64,000 nt of DNA from Devosia ginsengisoli (lineage in GTDB: Bacteria > Pseudomonadota > Alphaproteobacteria > Rhizobiales > Devosiaceae), in contig NZ_CP042304.1 in the NCBI RefSeq assembly GCF_007859655.1, forward strand, positions 1,302,001 through 1,366,000, given 5' to 3'. Positions 1 through 9,011 of the stretch are shown one piece after another. A program made the translations under genes and the position numbers. Below the pieces are notes generated by a model. The model was not told where the DNA came from. It did not search any database and saw only the letters and a list, made by a program, of their open reading frames with translations. The first letter of the stretch is position 1, and each line of letters begins with the position of its first letter.

Positions 1-483
1 GGCGTCCTGCCCATGGGCGAAGGGCATGTCGATGGCGCCTTCGGGCCCGCCGCTGAGGCAGATGAGGCCTTCTAGGCTATCAGGGGTCAGCCAGTCGAGC
101 CTGGCCCGCGCCGTGCCGGAGCCGTCGCCCTGCAGATAGGATTGCGACACCAGGCGCGAGAGATTGGCAAAGCCCGCCTCGGTCTGCGCCAGCAGGACGA
201 CGCTGGACTTGCCGGCCCAGGCGACATGGCCGCGCTCGCTGATGCGCTCCTCGGCGGCAGCGAAATCGATGGCCAGTTCCACCCCGGCCAGCGGCTGGAT
301 GCCCTTCTTGCTGGCCTTCTCGGAAAATTCCAGCGCCCCGAACAGGTTGCCGGTATCGGCTATGCCCAGAGCGGGCTGGCTGTCCTCGGTCGCGAGCCTG
401 AGAATCGTCTCGAGCTGAAGGGCACCCTCCAGCAGGGAATAGGCCGAATGGACGTGAAGGTGAATGAAGCCGGGACCGCGCAT
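1..483 (-). CDS. dnaE: DNA polymerase III alpha subunit, N-terminal part (runs off the window)
   Basis: The minus strand from the ATG at 483 is open to base 1 (161 codons). It begins MRGPGFIHLHVHSAYSLLEG, the start of the PHP domain of replicative DnaE1-type alpha subunits (HLHVHSAYSLLEGA, then ALGIADTGNLFGALEF). This is the catalytic subunit of the chromosomal replicase. The N-terminus fits DnaE1 better than the mutagenic DnaE2/ImuC. The 34-codon microprotein gene lies 67 bases upstream on the same strand, so the two may share an SOS-responsive transcript. The polymerase catalytic residues lie outside the window. Confidence 0.93.
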   Translation of the reverse strand, partial: MRGPGFIHLHVHSAYSLLEGALQLETILRLATEDSQPALGIADTGNLFGALEFSEKASKKGIQPLAGVELAIDFAAAEERISERGHVAWAGKSSVVLLAQTEAGFANLSRLVSQSYLQGDGSGTARARLDWLTPDSLEGLICLSGGPEGAIDMPFAHGQDA

Positions 484-550
484 GATTGCCCTTTATGACC
501 GGCCCGGCGCGGCTTCGATACCGCCGCCAGACCGCAATCCACAGGAAGGG

Positions 551-655
551 TCACACGAGTCGGGTCAGCACATCCATCCAGGTCAGCGAGCCGACCGTGA
601 AGGCACCCAGCGTGACGAACGCGGCGAAGTCCTTGATGAAGATGAGCATCTGCAT
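551..655 (-). CDS. 34-residue membrane microprotein under a LexA promoter (SidA-like candidate)
   Basis: A short open frame MQMLIFIKDFAAF... of 34 residues, ending ...MDVLTRLV. The middle (about residues 10-26) is one hydrophobic stretch able to span the inner membrane, with a charged cytoplasm-type start (IKD). A GGAG-like ribosome site (CGGAGAC) sits directly before the ATG. The promoter 23-51 bases upstream carries a textbook alphaproteobacterial LexA box. Caulobacter SidA is a 29-residue, LexA-controlled inner-membrane inhibitor of division that acts on the FtsW/FtsN machinery; size, topology and control match here. I infer the same kind of role, but I have not aligned the sequences. Confidence 0.7.
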   Translation of the reverse strand: MQMLIFIKDFAAFVTLGAFTVGSLTWMDVLTRLV

Positions 656-677
656 GTCTCCGTGTTGCTATAATGTT

Positions 678-706
678 CTTATAAGTTCATCTTTTGTTCC
701 TGTCTA
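678..706 (-). promoter_or_regulatory. SOS promoter with LexA box in the spacer
   Basis: On the minus strand a -35 (TAGACA, 701-706) and a -10 (TATAAG, 678-683) are separated by exactly 17 bases. The spacer contains GAACAAAAGATGAAC (685-699), the complement of GTTC-N7-GTTC, the LexA site of alphaproteobacteria. A third GTTC lies at 675-678, six bases from the box. The predicted transcript starts about 20 bases before the microprotein ATG at 655. LexA bound here would block RNA polymerase directly. Confidence 0.8.
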
Positions 707-788
707 TCTGTGATCTCCGGGAACAGCGGGGATTGGCCGGAACTGGTTAGCAAAGCGTTAGGAAACGTTCACGGACTGTTAGCATTGA

Positions 789-816
789 CGGGCCGCATGC
801 GTGAATCGGCGGCCCG
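789..816 (-). terminator. Hairpin after the SulP gene
   Basis: An 8-bp perfect stem (CGGGCCGC / GCGGCCCG) with a 12-base loop lies 11 bases past the sulP stop codon. There is no clear T run on the minus strand, so it may be an RNA-stabilising hairpin rather than a full intrinsic terminator. Confidence 0.4.
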
Positions 817-826
817 CCAAAAGGGG

Positions 827-2308
827 TCAGTGACCGAGCACGATATCGGCATCGGCTTTCTGGTGGACGCCGAGATTGTCGACGATGGTGGCGCTGGCCT
901 TGTTGAGCCCGCTCAGCGAGACGTCGACGCCCAGCTTGCGGAATTTCAGCACCGCCTTGTCGATGCTGGCAACGCTCGAAATGTCCCAGATATGCGCATG
1001 GGTCAGGTCGATCACCACGCGCTCGACTTTCTCCGAGAAATCGAACGCCGCCATGAACTGGTCGGCCGAGGCGAAGAACAGCTGGCCGGTGACGTGATAG
1101 ATGCGCACCTTGCCGTCTTCGCTCAGCTCCGGCCGCACGGAAAAGATCTGCGCGATCTTCCAGGCGAAGAACACGCCAGACAGCAGCACGCCCACCAGCA
1201 CCCCGATGGCCAGGTTATGCGTGCCGACCACGAAGGCCACGGTGGCCAGCATGACGAAGGAGGACGAGCGCGGGTGATCGCGCAGGTTGAGGATGGAGCG
1301 CCAGTCGAAGGTGCCGATCGACACCATGATCATGATGGCGACCAAAGCCGCCATGGGAATGATGCGCAACAGGTCGCCCAGCACCACCATGAGGACGAGC
1401 AGATAGGCGCCGGCCAGGAAGGTCGACAGCCGCCCTCGCCCGCCCGAGCGCACATTGATGCCCGACTGGCCGATCATGGCGCAGCCGGCCATGCCGCCGA
1501 AAAAGGCCGAGGCGATATTGGCGATGCCCTGGCCGAAACTCTCCTGGCGCTTGTCGCTGAATGTATCGGTCGCCTCATCGACGATCTGCGCCGTCATCAG
1601 CGATTCCAGGAGGCCCACCGCGGCAACGCCGACGGCATAGGGCAGGATTATGATAAGTGTATCGAGGTTTAGCGGCACTTGCGGAATCAACAGATGCGGC
1701 AGGGCCCGCGGCAGGTCGCCCATATCGCCGACCGTGTGCAGGTCCATGCCGGACAGCCAGGCGAGCAAAGTCAGCACGATGATGCAGACCAGCGGCGACG
1801 GTACTGATGTGGTGAGGCGCGGGAAAAGATAGATGATGCCCAGGCCCAGCGCGAGCATGGGATAGGTCAGCCAGGGCACATGGATCAGTTCAGGCAGTTG
1901 CGCCATGAAGATCAGGATGGCCAGCGCATTGACGAAGCCGGTCATGACCGACTTGGACACGAAGCGCATGACCTGCTGCAGGTTGAGCCAGCCGGCGAGC
2001 ACTTGCAGCAGGCCGGCCAGGATGGTGGCAGCCAGCAGATATTGCAGGCCATGGTCGCGCACCAGCGAGCCCATGAGCACGGCGGTGGCGGCCGTGGCAG
2101 CCGAAATCATGGCCGGGCGGCCGCCAACAAAGGCAATGGTGATGGCGATGACAACCGAGGCATAGAGCCCAACGCGCGGGTCTACCCCGGCAATAATGGA
2201 AAAGGCGATGGCCTCGGGCACGAGGGCCAGGGCCACGACGAGCCCGGACAGCGCATCGCCGCGCAGATTGCCGAACCACTCGCGGCGGTATTGGTCGAGA
2301 TTGAACAT
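827..2308 (-). CDS. SulP/SLC26 family anion transporter with STAS domain
   Basis: A 493-residue inner-membrane transporter. The N-terminal half has the SulP signature ([20 protein letters not shown]) and about 10-12 hydrophobic segments. The last 90 or so residues (from about [15 protein letters not shown]) form a cytoplasmic STAS domain. The family imports sulfate, bicarbonate or other anions; the substrate cannot be read from sequence. I chose the ATG at 2308 ([11 protein letters not shown]), the family-typical start, over an ATG 39 bases upstream; neither has a strong ribosome site. Confidence 0.88.
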   Translation of the reverse strand: MFNLDQYRREWFGNLRGDALSGLVVALALVPEAIAFSIIAGVDPRVGLYASVVIAITIAFVGGRPAMISAATAATAVLMGSLVRDHGLQYLLAATILAGLLQVLAGWLNLQQVMRFVSKSVMTGFVNALAILIFMAQLPELIHVPWLTYPMLALGLGIIYLFPRLTTSVPSPLVCIIVLTLLAWLSGMDLHTVGDMGDLPRALPHLLIPQVPLNLDTLIIILPYAVGVAAVGLLESLMTAQIVDEATDTFSDKRQESFGQGIANIASAFFGGMAGCAMIGQSGINVRSGGRGRLSTFLAGAYLLVLMVVLGDLLRIIPMAALVAIMIMVSIGTFDWRSILNLRDHPRSSSFVMLATVAFVVGTHNLAIGVLVGVLLSGVFFAWKIAQIFSVRPELSEDGKVRIYHVTGQLFFASADQFMAAFDFSEKVERVVIDLTHAHIWDISSVASIDKAVLKFRKLGVDVSLSGLNKASATIVDNLGVHQKADADIVLGH

Positions 2309-2480
2309 GAGGTGAAAATCCAACACGCGTCCCGCGCTGCAGCGCATGGCAACGGGAGCGATACGTTGGTGACCGGGGGATAGGCGCCCGGAGAAGCCAC
2401 CCGGAGCAAGGCCCCGAGTCCGACGAAGGCTCTCCTGATGCCGGAAAAAACCGAAAATCGCAACCGGCCAGCCGTGTGGG

Positions 2481-3152
2481 CTATGACGGCAGCACGATCA
2501 CCTTGGTATCGACCGGGGTCTTTTCGTAGAGATCGACCATGTCCTGGGTGAGCAGGCCGACGCAGCCGCTGGAAACGCCTTTGCCGATCGTTTCGGGCAT
2601 GATGGTGCTGTAGATCGTGTAGAGCGTGTATTTGCCGTTCTGGTAGAGATAGAGCGTGCGCGCACCGAGCGGATTGTCGAGGCCGGGCGCCATGCCATTG
2701 GCATAGGGGGCGGCCTCCGGCTGGCGCAGGATCATCTCCCGGGGCGGCGTCCAGACCGGCCATTCGGCCTTGCGCCCGATATAGGCGTCACCGCTCCACA
2801 GGAACCCGGCGCGGCCGACATTGGCGCCATAGCGCGTGGCAAGCCCGTCTCCCTCGATGCGGTAGACGTAGTAATGGCGGGGATCGACAATGATCGTGCC
2901 GACCGCTTCGGTGGAGGCGTAGCGCACGGTCCGGCGCAGATATTTCGGATCGACCTTGTTGAGATTGACGGCGGGGACCGCGAACCGCTCGTCGGGCAGC
3001 GGGCCATAGACCCTCTCGGCTTCCGCGCGGCTCATGCCCTCCAGACTCGTGCAGCCGGCAAGCCCGACCGCGCCGACTACAGCGGCAGAGGCGACCAGGA
3101 AGGACCGCCGGTTCATCAGCTCTGTCGCCTTGGCGCCATCGTCCATGATCAT
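2481..3152 (-). CDS. L,D-transpeptidase-like (YkuD) lipoprotein with altered active site
   Basis: A 223-residue exported protein. A twin-arginine-like start ([21 protein letters not shown]) ends in a lipobox LAGC, so it is probably a lipoprotein. The YkuD fold is seen in the central and C-terminal parts ([45 protein letters not shown]). Family members cross-link peptidoglycan 3-3 or attach proteins to it. Here the usual IHGT is IYST and the usual SGC[IV]R is SGCVG; the nucleophilic cysteine remains. Start 3152 has a GGGAG site nine bases upstream. Confidence 0.82.
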   Translation of the reverse strand: MIMDDGAKATELMNRRSFLVASAAVVGAVGLAGCTSLEGMSRAEAERVYGPLPDERFAVPAVNLNKVDPKYLRRTVRYASTEAVGTIIVDPRHYYVYRIEGDGLATRYGANVGRAGFLWSGDAYIGRKAEWPVWTPPREMILRQPEAAPYANGMAPGLDNPLGARTLYLYQNGKYTLYTIYSTIMPETIGKGVSSGCVGLLTQDMVDLYEKTPVDTKVIVLPS

Positions 3153-3313
3153 GATTGAGACTCCCCGCAGACCGGAATGGCCAAAGCCTTCGGCGATGAA
3201 ATTGGTCCGAGCGAGCGCAATTGGCAAGGTCGATGTTGCGGCTGGGGATCGCGCCCCCTTGCATCCGCCTGCCCCGCTTGCAAATCTCCGCCGAACCCCC
3301 TGCGGAATCAGCC

Positions 3314-3967
3314 ATGACTCCTACGCCCCAGCTCAGCCTCGGCCTGTTGCTCACCGCCGCGGCCGGCTTTGCCGATGTGATCGGCTTCATCGAACTGGGC
3401 GGGCACTTCACCTCGTTCATGAGCGGCAACACCACCCAGCTCGGCGATGCGCTGGCGGGCGGCATCTGGCCGGTGGCAACGCTGACCGCGTCGCTGGTCG
3501 GCCTGTTCTTCCTCGGCAGCGTCGCCGCTTCCCTGCTGGCCTTGCTGGCCGGACCACGCTGGGGCTCGAGCGCCGTGACCGGCCTGGTGCTGGTCAGCTT
3601 CGCCGCAACGCTGGGCCTGGCCTATGCCGGCGTCCCGCCGAACCAGTTCATGCTGATCCTGGCCGCCGGAGCCGGCGCGCAGAACGCCATCCTGCCCTCG
3701 ACCGGCTCGGTGCGGCTGGGCACCACCTTCGTCACCGGCACATTGTTCATGGCCGGACAGGATCTGGCCCGCGCATTGCGCGGCGTGGCGCCACCCTGGC
3801 GCTGGCTGCAGCACATGCTGGTCTGGGCCTCACTGCTGCTGGGCGGCCTGCTGGGCGCCTGGGGCTACGGACTGGCCGGCGTGAACGCACTGCTGGTAGC
3901 GGCGGCAGTGTATCTGGGGTTTCTGGTGGCATTTCTCGTACGCCGCCCGGCCAAGGTGGTTTCGTAG
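3314..3967 (+). CDS. DUF1275 (YoaK-like) membrane protein
   Basis: 217 residues with about six hydrophobic helices and the DUF1275 pattern (GFADVIGFIELGGHFTSFMSGNTTQLG near the N-terminus; GAGAQNA in the middle). The family's function is not established; members are inner-membrane proteins. The ATG at 3314 starts at the usual family position; the frame is open upstream to 3221 but that part looks non-coding and overlaps the opposite-strand gene's promoter side. Confidence 0.85.
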   Translation: MTPTPQLSLGLLLTAAAGFADVIGFIELGGHFTSFMSGNTTQLGDALAGGIWPVATLTASLVGLFFLGSVAASLLALLAGPRWGSSAVTGLVLVSFAATLGLAYAGVPPNQFMLILAAGAGAQNAILPSTGSVRLGTTFVTGTLFMAGQDLARALRGVAPPWRWLQHMLVWASLLLGGLLGAWGYGLAGVNALLVAAAVYLGFLVAFLVRRPAKVVS

Positions 3968-4117
3968 ACGATGCAGGGCGGGCGCCGGTGGCTTCAACCA
4001 AAGGCGCGGAGCCACCCGGCTGGTAACCGTCCCGAAATCTACCCAGTTTCCGAGTTGAGTAGATATTGGTACGCTTCTGTGAGCGCACAATAAAATGCGT
4101 GCGCTTATCGGGGGCGC

Positions 4118-5121
4118 ATGCGGGACATCAAAGAAGGGCAACTGCTGCCCATCCATTTCGACTTACCGCGGCATGTCATTCCGCTCCGCACGTAGAGACA
4201 GCGGAGAGTGCAGGCCGGATCGCCGATGTGATCAACCAGGAACTCTTCGGCGGCACGTTCACGCTCGAAGTCGTCATCATCCCCCCGGAGGAAGGCACCT
4301 TCCTCGCCAAGCTTGGCATTGTCGTGACAGTTGTCGGAATTTGGGTCGCCCAGCAGATAGTAGCCGGCCCGCTGAGTGATTTCGGATCTGGGGTGTTTGC
4401 GGAAATCGTCTCGAAGGACGCTTCGGACGTCGGACGGGAGATGGTGCAAGGTGTCCGCGCCGCGTTCGACGAACTCATGTCTCCTTCGGAAAACCAGGAG
4501 GCGAAGTGCGAGGCTGCTTCGGTCGTGACTGTGGCGGCGGTGAAATGGATACTACAGGAGGACAACGAGGACATCGAGGAGCTGCCCGTCGCTCCTGTGC
4601 TGCGCGAGGCCTTGGTCGCCAAGCGACGCTTCTATGAAGCCTGCAAGGCGGTCCAGGACCTGAAGGGCGTCGGTTTCAGCCGGCAGCCGACTTTTCCTAT
4701 CAAACGTAGTGACTTCCAGCGCCTCAGCCAGATACCCGAGGGCTCGGATGACGACGAGTGGCGTGTCGCCATCGAGAACATCACCGGCACATCTCCCAAC
4801 TGGAACCGCAATGACACGGCCCGCAACTGGAAGGGCGCGGACCAGGACGGCCATGCCCGTTACTTCGTGATACGTGACGAGCGCTTCTGGGAGATGGTGT
4901 TCCGTGGCCAGTTAAGTCCGCGGATCGCCGACAGCATGCGCGTGCAGTGGGCCTATAAACAGGGTCCCAAGCGCCGCAAGAACCACATCGTCCTGCGCGT
5001 CCTGCAGTTCAATGGCGTTAAGGTTTCCGATGAGATGACGGATCGCGAGCTGCGACCGTTTCTCGACAGCTTCCAGCGCGTGCAGCACGACGAGCCGTCC
5101 TTCTTCGATGACCCGAGATAG
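4118..5121 (+). pseudogene. Unknown protein with one membrane segment, frameshifted near its N-terminus
   Basis: Not recognised as a named family. The frame ending at 5121 encodes about 310 residues: a hydrophobic segment (LAKLGIVVTVVGIWVAQQIV), then a soluble charged part ending RVQHDEPSFFDDPR. Its apparent upstream extension looks like noise. In the next frame an ATG at 4118 gives a natural-looking start (MRDIKEGQLLPIHFDLPRHV) that stops at 4195, exactly where the main frame becomes protein-like. I infer one gene with a single-base indel around 4188-4196. No neighbour suggests a role; it may be a recently acquired gene. Confidence 0.55.
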
Positions 5122-5439
5122 CCCACCACTACCGCAGCGCAGGTCCGCGTTCTTTGGTATCTAAAGCCGAAGATACCCGACTTGACGTGCCGTTGAATTG
5201 GATCGTCGCCCGTTTGCCTGTGGCGTCCTTAGGATCGATTGACCGAGGCCGCCCGCTTGACACCGAAGATCGCACGGTTCTGGCTGTCGTGGCCGGAAGC
5301 AGCTTGTCTGCACCCCCCTTCTCCGCCGGTACTGACGGTGGACCTCATTTCGCTAGACGAAATGCTCCACCTCGGTGCATGCGCCGCTTCACCTGAACTG
5401 CCATGGTTGCTATGTGCTCTTGGCACTGGGAGGAAAACA
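5122..5439. other. Non-coding stretch before the tctC operon
   Basis: 318 bases without a convincing gene. Short open frames here have no ribosome site or protein-like composition. It presumably holds the promoter of the tctC operon (for example TTGACA near 5255) but no matching -10 stands out. Confidence 0.4.
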
Positions 5440-6417
5440 ATGCTCGGGAATAAATTCGGAGCCACCGCCGCTGCAACGCTGGCAGCCACACTGACCCTGG
5501 CGAGCAGCGTGGCGGTGCAGGCGCAAGGGGCTTATCCGGTCGATACGGTGACCATGGTCGTGCCCTATGCGGCCGGCGGCGCGGGCGACATTGTGGGCCG
5601 GCTGGTGGCCGACGAACTCAGCCGGCGGCTGGGCGTCAATTTCGTGGTGGAGAATGTCGGCGGCGCCAGTGGCGCTATCGGGGCGGAACAGGTGTCGCGC
5701 GCGCCGGCCGATGGCAGCACCCTGCTGCTGGCGGGCAATGCCATCTTCACCACCGCACCGCATCTGGCCGATGTCGGCTTCGAACCGTTCGAGGACTTCA
5801 CCGCCATCGCCAATGTGAGCGAGGCCGTGCGCATGCTGGTGTCGTCCAAGTCGCTTGACGTATCGAATCTCGAAGAGTTCGTTGCCTATGGCAAGGACCA
5901 TCCTGGTGAGCTGAACTACGGCTCGGTCGGCGTGGGCTCCACCGGCCATGTGGCCACCGTGGACATGCTGCAGACAATGGGGATCGAGGCGACGCATATT
6001 CCCTATAAGGGTGCGGCAGAAGTGGTGCAGGCCGTGTTGTCGGGCGACGTGCAGTTCATGATGGATGCCGCCGCCGTGGCCCAGGCGCGCCAGGACACTG
6101 TGACGGCGCTCGCCGTTCCCGGCAATGAGCATCTGGCCGAATTCCCCGACGTGCCGTCGCTGGCTGCGCTGGGCTATGACAGCATCAGTGGCACCGGCTG
6201 GCAGATGGTCATGGGACCGGCCGGCATGCCGGACGACGCCGTCGGCATGATCGAGACGGCCCTCGAAGAGGCCAGCGCCGACCCCGCCTTCATCGACAAG
6301 CTGACCAAGGCCGGCGTTTCGCCGCGCTTCATGGGCGGCGAAGAGCTCGAGACGGCTTTGCGCTCCGACTATGATCGCTTCGACGAACTTCTGACCGGCC
6401 TGGGCCTGGCCCAGTAA
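5440..6417 (+). CDS. tctC: Tripartite tricarboxylate transporter solute-binding protein, first copy
   Basis: 325 residues with a Sec signal peptide (…TLTLASSVAVQAQG) and the Bug/TctC pattern: YPVDTVTMVVPYAAGGAGDI, ELNYGSVGVGSTGH, IPYKGAAEVVQAVLSGDVQF. It is a periplasmic binding protein that would deliver a carboxylate to the TctAB membrane complex. A strong ribosome site (GGGAGGAAA) precedes the ATG at 5440. A second copy lies 94 bases downstream. The membrane genes tctB and tctA are on the opposite strand beyond the MmgE/PrpD gene. Confidence 0.92.
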   Translation: MLGNKFGATAAATLAATLTLASSVAVQAQGAYPVDTVTMVVPYAAGGAGDIVGRLVADELSRRLGVNFVVENVGGASGAIGAEQVSRAPADGSTLLLAGNAIFTTAPHLADVGFEPFEDFTAIANVSEAVRMLVSSKSLDVSNLEEFVAYGKDHPGELNYGSVGVGSTGHVATVDMLQTMGIEATHIPYKGAAEVVQAVLSGDVQFMMDAAAVAQARQDTVTALAVPGNEHLAEFPDVPSLAALGYDSISGTGWQMVMGPAGMPDDAVGMIETALEEASADPAFIDKLTKAGVSPRFMGGEELETALRSDYDRFDELLTGLGLAQ

Positions 6418-6451
6418 CACGCCACGCCGTTTCACCTGACAAGCCATCACA

Positions 6452-6476
6452 TCAGGCGCCGCAACCCGGCGCCTGA
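6452..6476 (+). other. Perfect hairpin between the two tctC genes
   Basis: A 10-bp perfect inverted repeat (TCAGGCGCCG / CGGCGCCTGA) with a 5-base loop and no T run. It lies in the tctC1-tctC2 gap and could act as an mRNA-stability or attenuation element that lets the first binding protein be made in excess. Confidence 0.5.
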
Positions 6477-6511
6477 GCAACACGGCACATTTGCACCTCG
6501 GGGGAGGAACA

Positions 6512-7478
6512 ATGATCAAGCAACTGGCGGCCGCTGGCGCCGCAATCCTGGCAGCACTGATTTCGGCCGGCGCCTCGTCGGCCCAGGAGAGCTATCCGGT
6601 CAATACGGTGACCATGGTCGTGCCCTATGCGGCCGGCGGGGCGGGCGACATTGTCGGCCGGCTGGTGGCCGACGAACTCGGCCGGCGGCTGGGCGTCAAC
6701 TTCGTCGTCGAGAATGTGCCCGGCGGCGGTGGCCTGATCGGCGCCGAACGCGTATCGCGTGCGCCGGCGGACGGATCGACGCTGCTGCTGGCCGGCAATG
6801 CCATCATCACCACCGCGCCCCACGTCTCCCCGGCCGGGTTCGATCCGATTGCGGACCTCGAGGCGATCGCCAATGTCAGCGAGGCGGTGCGCATGATGGT
6901 GGCGTCCAAGACCTTGCCGGTCAGCAATTTCGAAGAATTCCTCGCCTATGCCAAGGCGCATCCGGGCGAGTTGAACTATGGCACGGCCGGCGTCGGTTCG
7001 ACCGGCCACATCACCACGCTGGGCATTGTCGACGCCATCGGCATCGAGGCGATGCATATTCCCTATGGCGGCTCGGCCCAGGCAATCCAGGCGGTCCTGT
7101 CTGGCGACGTGCAGTTCATCATCGACGCCACGGCCATCCCGCAGGTCCGCCAGGATGCGGTCACCCCGCTGGCCATCCCGGCCGATGCGCGGCTGGCGGA
7201 ATTTCCCGATGTCCCGGCGCTGGGCGAGTTGGGCTTCACCGGCATACGCGGCGCCGGGCTGCAGATGGTCATGGGGCCATCAGGCATGTCGGCAGAGGTG
7301 GTGGCCAGCATCGAAACGGCCCTGCGGGAGGCCAGCCAATCCAGCGAGTTCCAGGATATACTGACCCGCGCCGGCGTCGCCCCGCGTTTCATGAGCGGCG
7401 CCGAGCTTACGGCTCACCTGGCCGACGAAAACGAATATGTCGGCCGAGCTGGTCGAAACCCTGGGCCTGGCGCAGTAG
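6512..7478 (+). pseudogene. tctC: Tripartite tricarboxylate transporter solute-binding protein, second copy, frameshifted at its 3' end
   Basis: Signal peptide (…ALISAGASSAQE) and TctC body closely similar to the upstream copy (YPVNTVTMVVPYAAGGAGDIVG). A good site (GGGGGAGGAAC) precedes the ATG at 6512. At about 7433-7438 the frame slips. Read one base later, the sequence continues MSAELVETLGLAQ-stop (7437-7478), matching the ELLTGLGLAQ end of the first copy. Removing one base restores the same spacing as the paralogue. Without the correction the frame runs on into the downstream MmgE/PrpD gene as a false 815-residue fusion. Confidence 0.8.
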
Positions 7479-7558
7479 GCTCCCTGCCAATCGATGTCGG
7501 CGGCCCCGGCCGCCGACTTTTTCCTGCGCGGCCGTCGCGCCATTTCCCAAGGGTCCAG

Positions 7559-8938
7559 ATGCCGTATCTGAGTTCGCAACTTGCCGACTGGGCCACCGGC
7601 CTGTCACTGGCCGACGCACCGGCCGCCGTGCTGCACAAGACCAAGCTGAACATTCTCGACCAGATCGGCGTGATGCTGGCCTCAGGCGGACTGCGCAGCG
7701 TCGAGGCGGCGCGGCGTGCGCAGCAGGATGTCGACGGCGGCAGCGGCGCGCACAGCCTGTGGGATTGTCGGGAGACATCCATTGCCGGCGCCGCCTTCCT
7801 CAATGGTGTCGCCTCCTCGGTGCTCGAATTCGACGACACCCATATCGCGACCAATATCCATATTACCGGCGTGGTTCTCGCCGCAGCTTTGGCCGAGGCC
7901 CAGCGCGCGCCGACCAGCGGCAAACAGTTCCTCGAAGCCGTGCTGATCGGCTCGGAAATATTCTGCCGTCTCGGCCAGGTCTCGCCCGTGCGGATGCATG
8001 AGCTGGGCTTTCACCCGACCAGCGTCTATGGCGTATTCGCCTCCGCCTATACCGCAGCGCGGCTGCGCGGGCTTTCCGCCGAGACCATGGCCCACGCGGT
8101 GGGTACCGCCGCCAGCCTGTCTGCCGGGTCCATCAGCGCTTTCCAGGATGGGGCGGACAGCAAGACATTGCATGTCGGCTTCGCCGCGGCGGCCGGCATT
8201 CGCGCCGTAGCGCTGGTCAACCAGGGCCTGTCGGGACCCGGCGCGGTCTTCGAAGGAAAATTCGGCTGGTACCGGAGCTATATCCAGTCGGATGTCGACT
8301 TCCAGTTCGAGGCGCTGCTGCACGAACTGGGTTCGCGCTGGGAAGTGCTCAACGTCGCGCCCAAGCTCTATCCCTGCGCCTATACGCTCATGCCGTTCAT
8401 CCATGCGGCTTTGCACCTGCGGGCCAACAATACGTTCAGGCTCGATGAGATTGCCGAGATCCGCTGCGAGATCATGCAGCGGTCCTTCCGCACGGTGTGC
8501 GAACCCGTGGAGGAGAAGCGCCGGCTGCGGAGCTCCTGGCATGGCCGCATCAGCCTGCAGCATACGGTTGCCGAGGCGCTGGCGCTTGGCCGGTTCGACA
8601 AGTCGGCCTATGCCGAAACCAGCCTGCGGGACCCTGTCATCAACGCGCTGGCGGACAAGGTGGTGCATGTGGCCGACCCGATCGCCGATGCCGATACCAG
8701 CCGCTCGCGCGGCGTGGTGTCGATCCGCATGACCGATGGCGGGGAGGTCAGCCACACAGTGACGGACATGCTGGGCACCAGCCGCAACCCCGCTGGTGAT
8801 GCGGTCTATATCGACAAGTTCCGCGCCAATGTCAGCGGCGTCATCCCCGATGATGCGGTGGATGGGCTGATCGACCGCCTGCTCGGCATGGAAGAGCTTG
8901 CCGATATCGAGGCGCTACTGGCGCCGTTGCGCCGCTAA
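7559..8938 (+). CDS. MmgE/PrpD family protein
   Basis: 459 residues from the ATG at 7559 (MPYLSSQLADWATGLSLADA). Family motifs are present: VLEFDDTHIATNIHITGVVLAA, HELGFHPTSVYGVFASAYTA and LHVGFAAAAGIRAVALV. The family includes 2-methylcitrate dehydratase PrpD, cis-aconitate decarboxylase and iminodisuccinate epimerase; the exact reaction here is unknown. Its place after two tctC genes suggests it processes the carboxylate brought in by the Tct system. It is followed by a terminator at 8959. Confidence 0.85.
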   Translation: MPYLSSQLADWATGLSLADAPAAVLHKTKLNILDQIGVMLASGGLRSVEAARRAQQDVDGGSGAHSLWDCRETSIAGAAFLNGVASSVLEFDDTHIATNIHITGVVLAAALAEAQRAPTSGKQFLEAVLIGSEIFCRLGQVSPVRMHELGFHPTSVYGVFASAYTAARLRGLSAETMAHAVGTAASLSAGSISAFQDGADSKTLHVGFAAAAGIRAVALVNQGLSGPGAVFEGKFGWYRSYIQSDVDFQFEALLHELGSRWEVLNVAPKLYPCAYTLMPFIHAALHLRANNTFRLDEIAEIRCEIMQRSFRTVCEPVEEKRRLRSSWHGRISLQHTVAEALALGRFDKSAYAETSLRDPVINALADKVVHVADPIADADTSRSRGVVSIRMTDGGEVSHTVTDMLGTSRNPAGDAVYIDKFRANVSGVIPDDAVDGLIDRLLGMEELADIEALLAPLRR

Positions 8939-8958
8939 CCGAGCGCGCCGCATATACA

Positions 8959-8997
8959 AAAAGCCCGCCGGATAGACGTCCGGCGGGCTTTGTTTTG
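8959..8997. terminator. Bidirectional intrinsic terminator
   Basis: A 12-bp perfect stem (AAGCCCGCCGGA / TCCGGCGGGCTT) with a 6-base loop, preceded by A5 and followed by TGTTTTG. It can end both the rightward prpD-like transcript and the leftward tctBA transcript. Confidence 0.88.
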
Positions 8998-9011
8998 TTC
9001 GTTGCGAGGGG

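Noticed and set aside
669..674. Plus-strand TATAAT as a rightward promoter
   Set aside because: No gene lies to the right on the plus strand; the element overlaps the leftward SOS promoter and has no matching -35.
5239..5439. N-terminal extension of tctC1
   Set aside because: The ATG at 5440 has a strong ribosome site and starts a signal peptide; the extension has neither.
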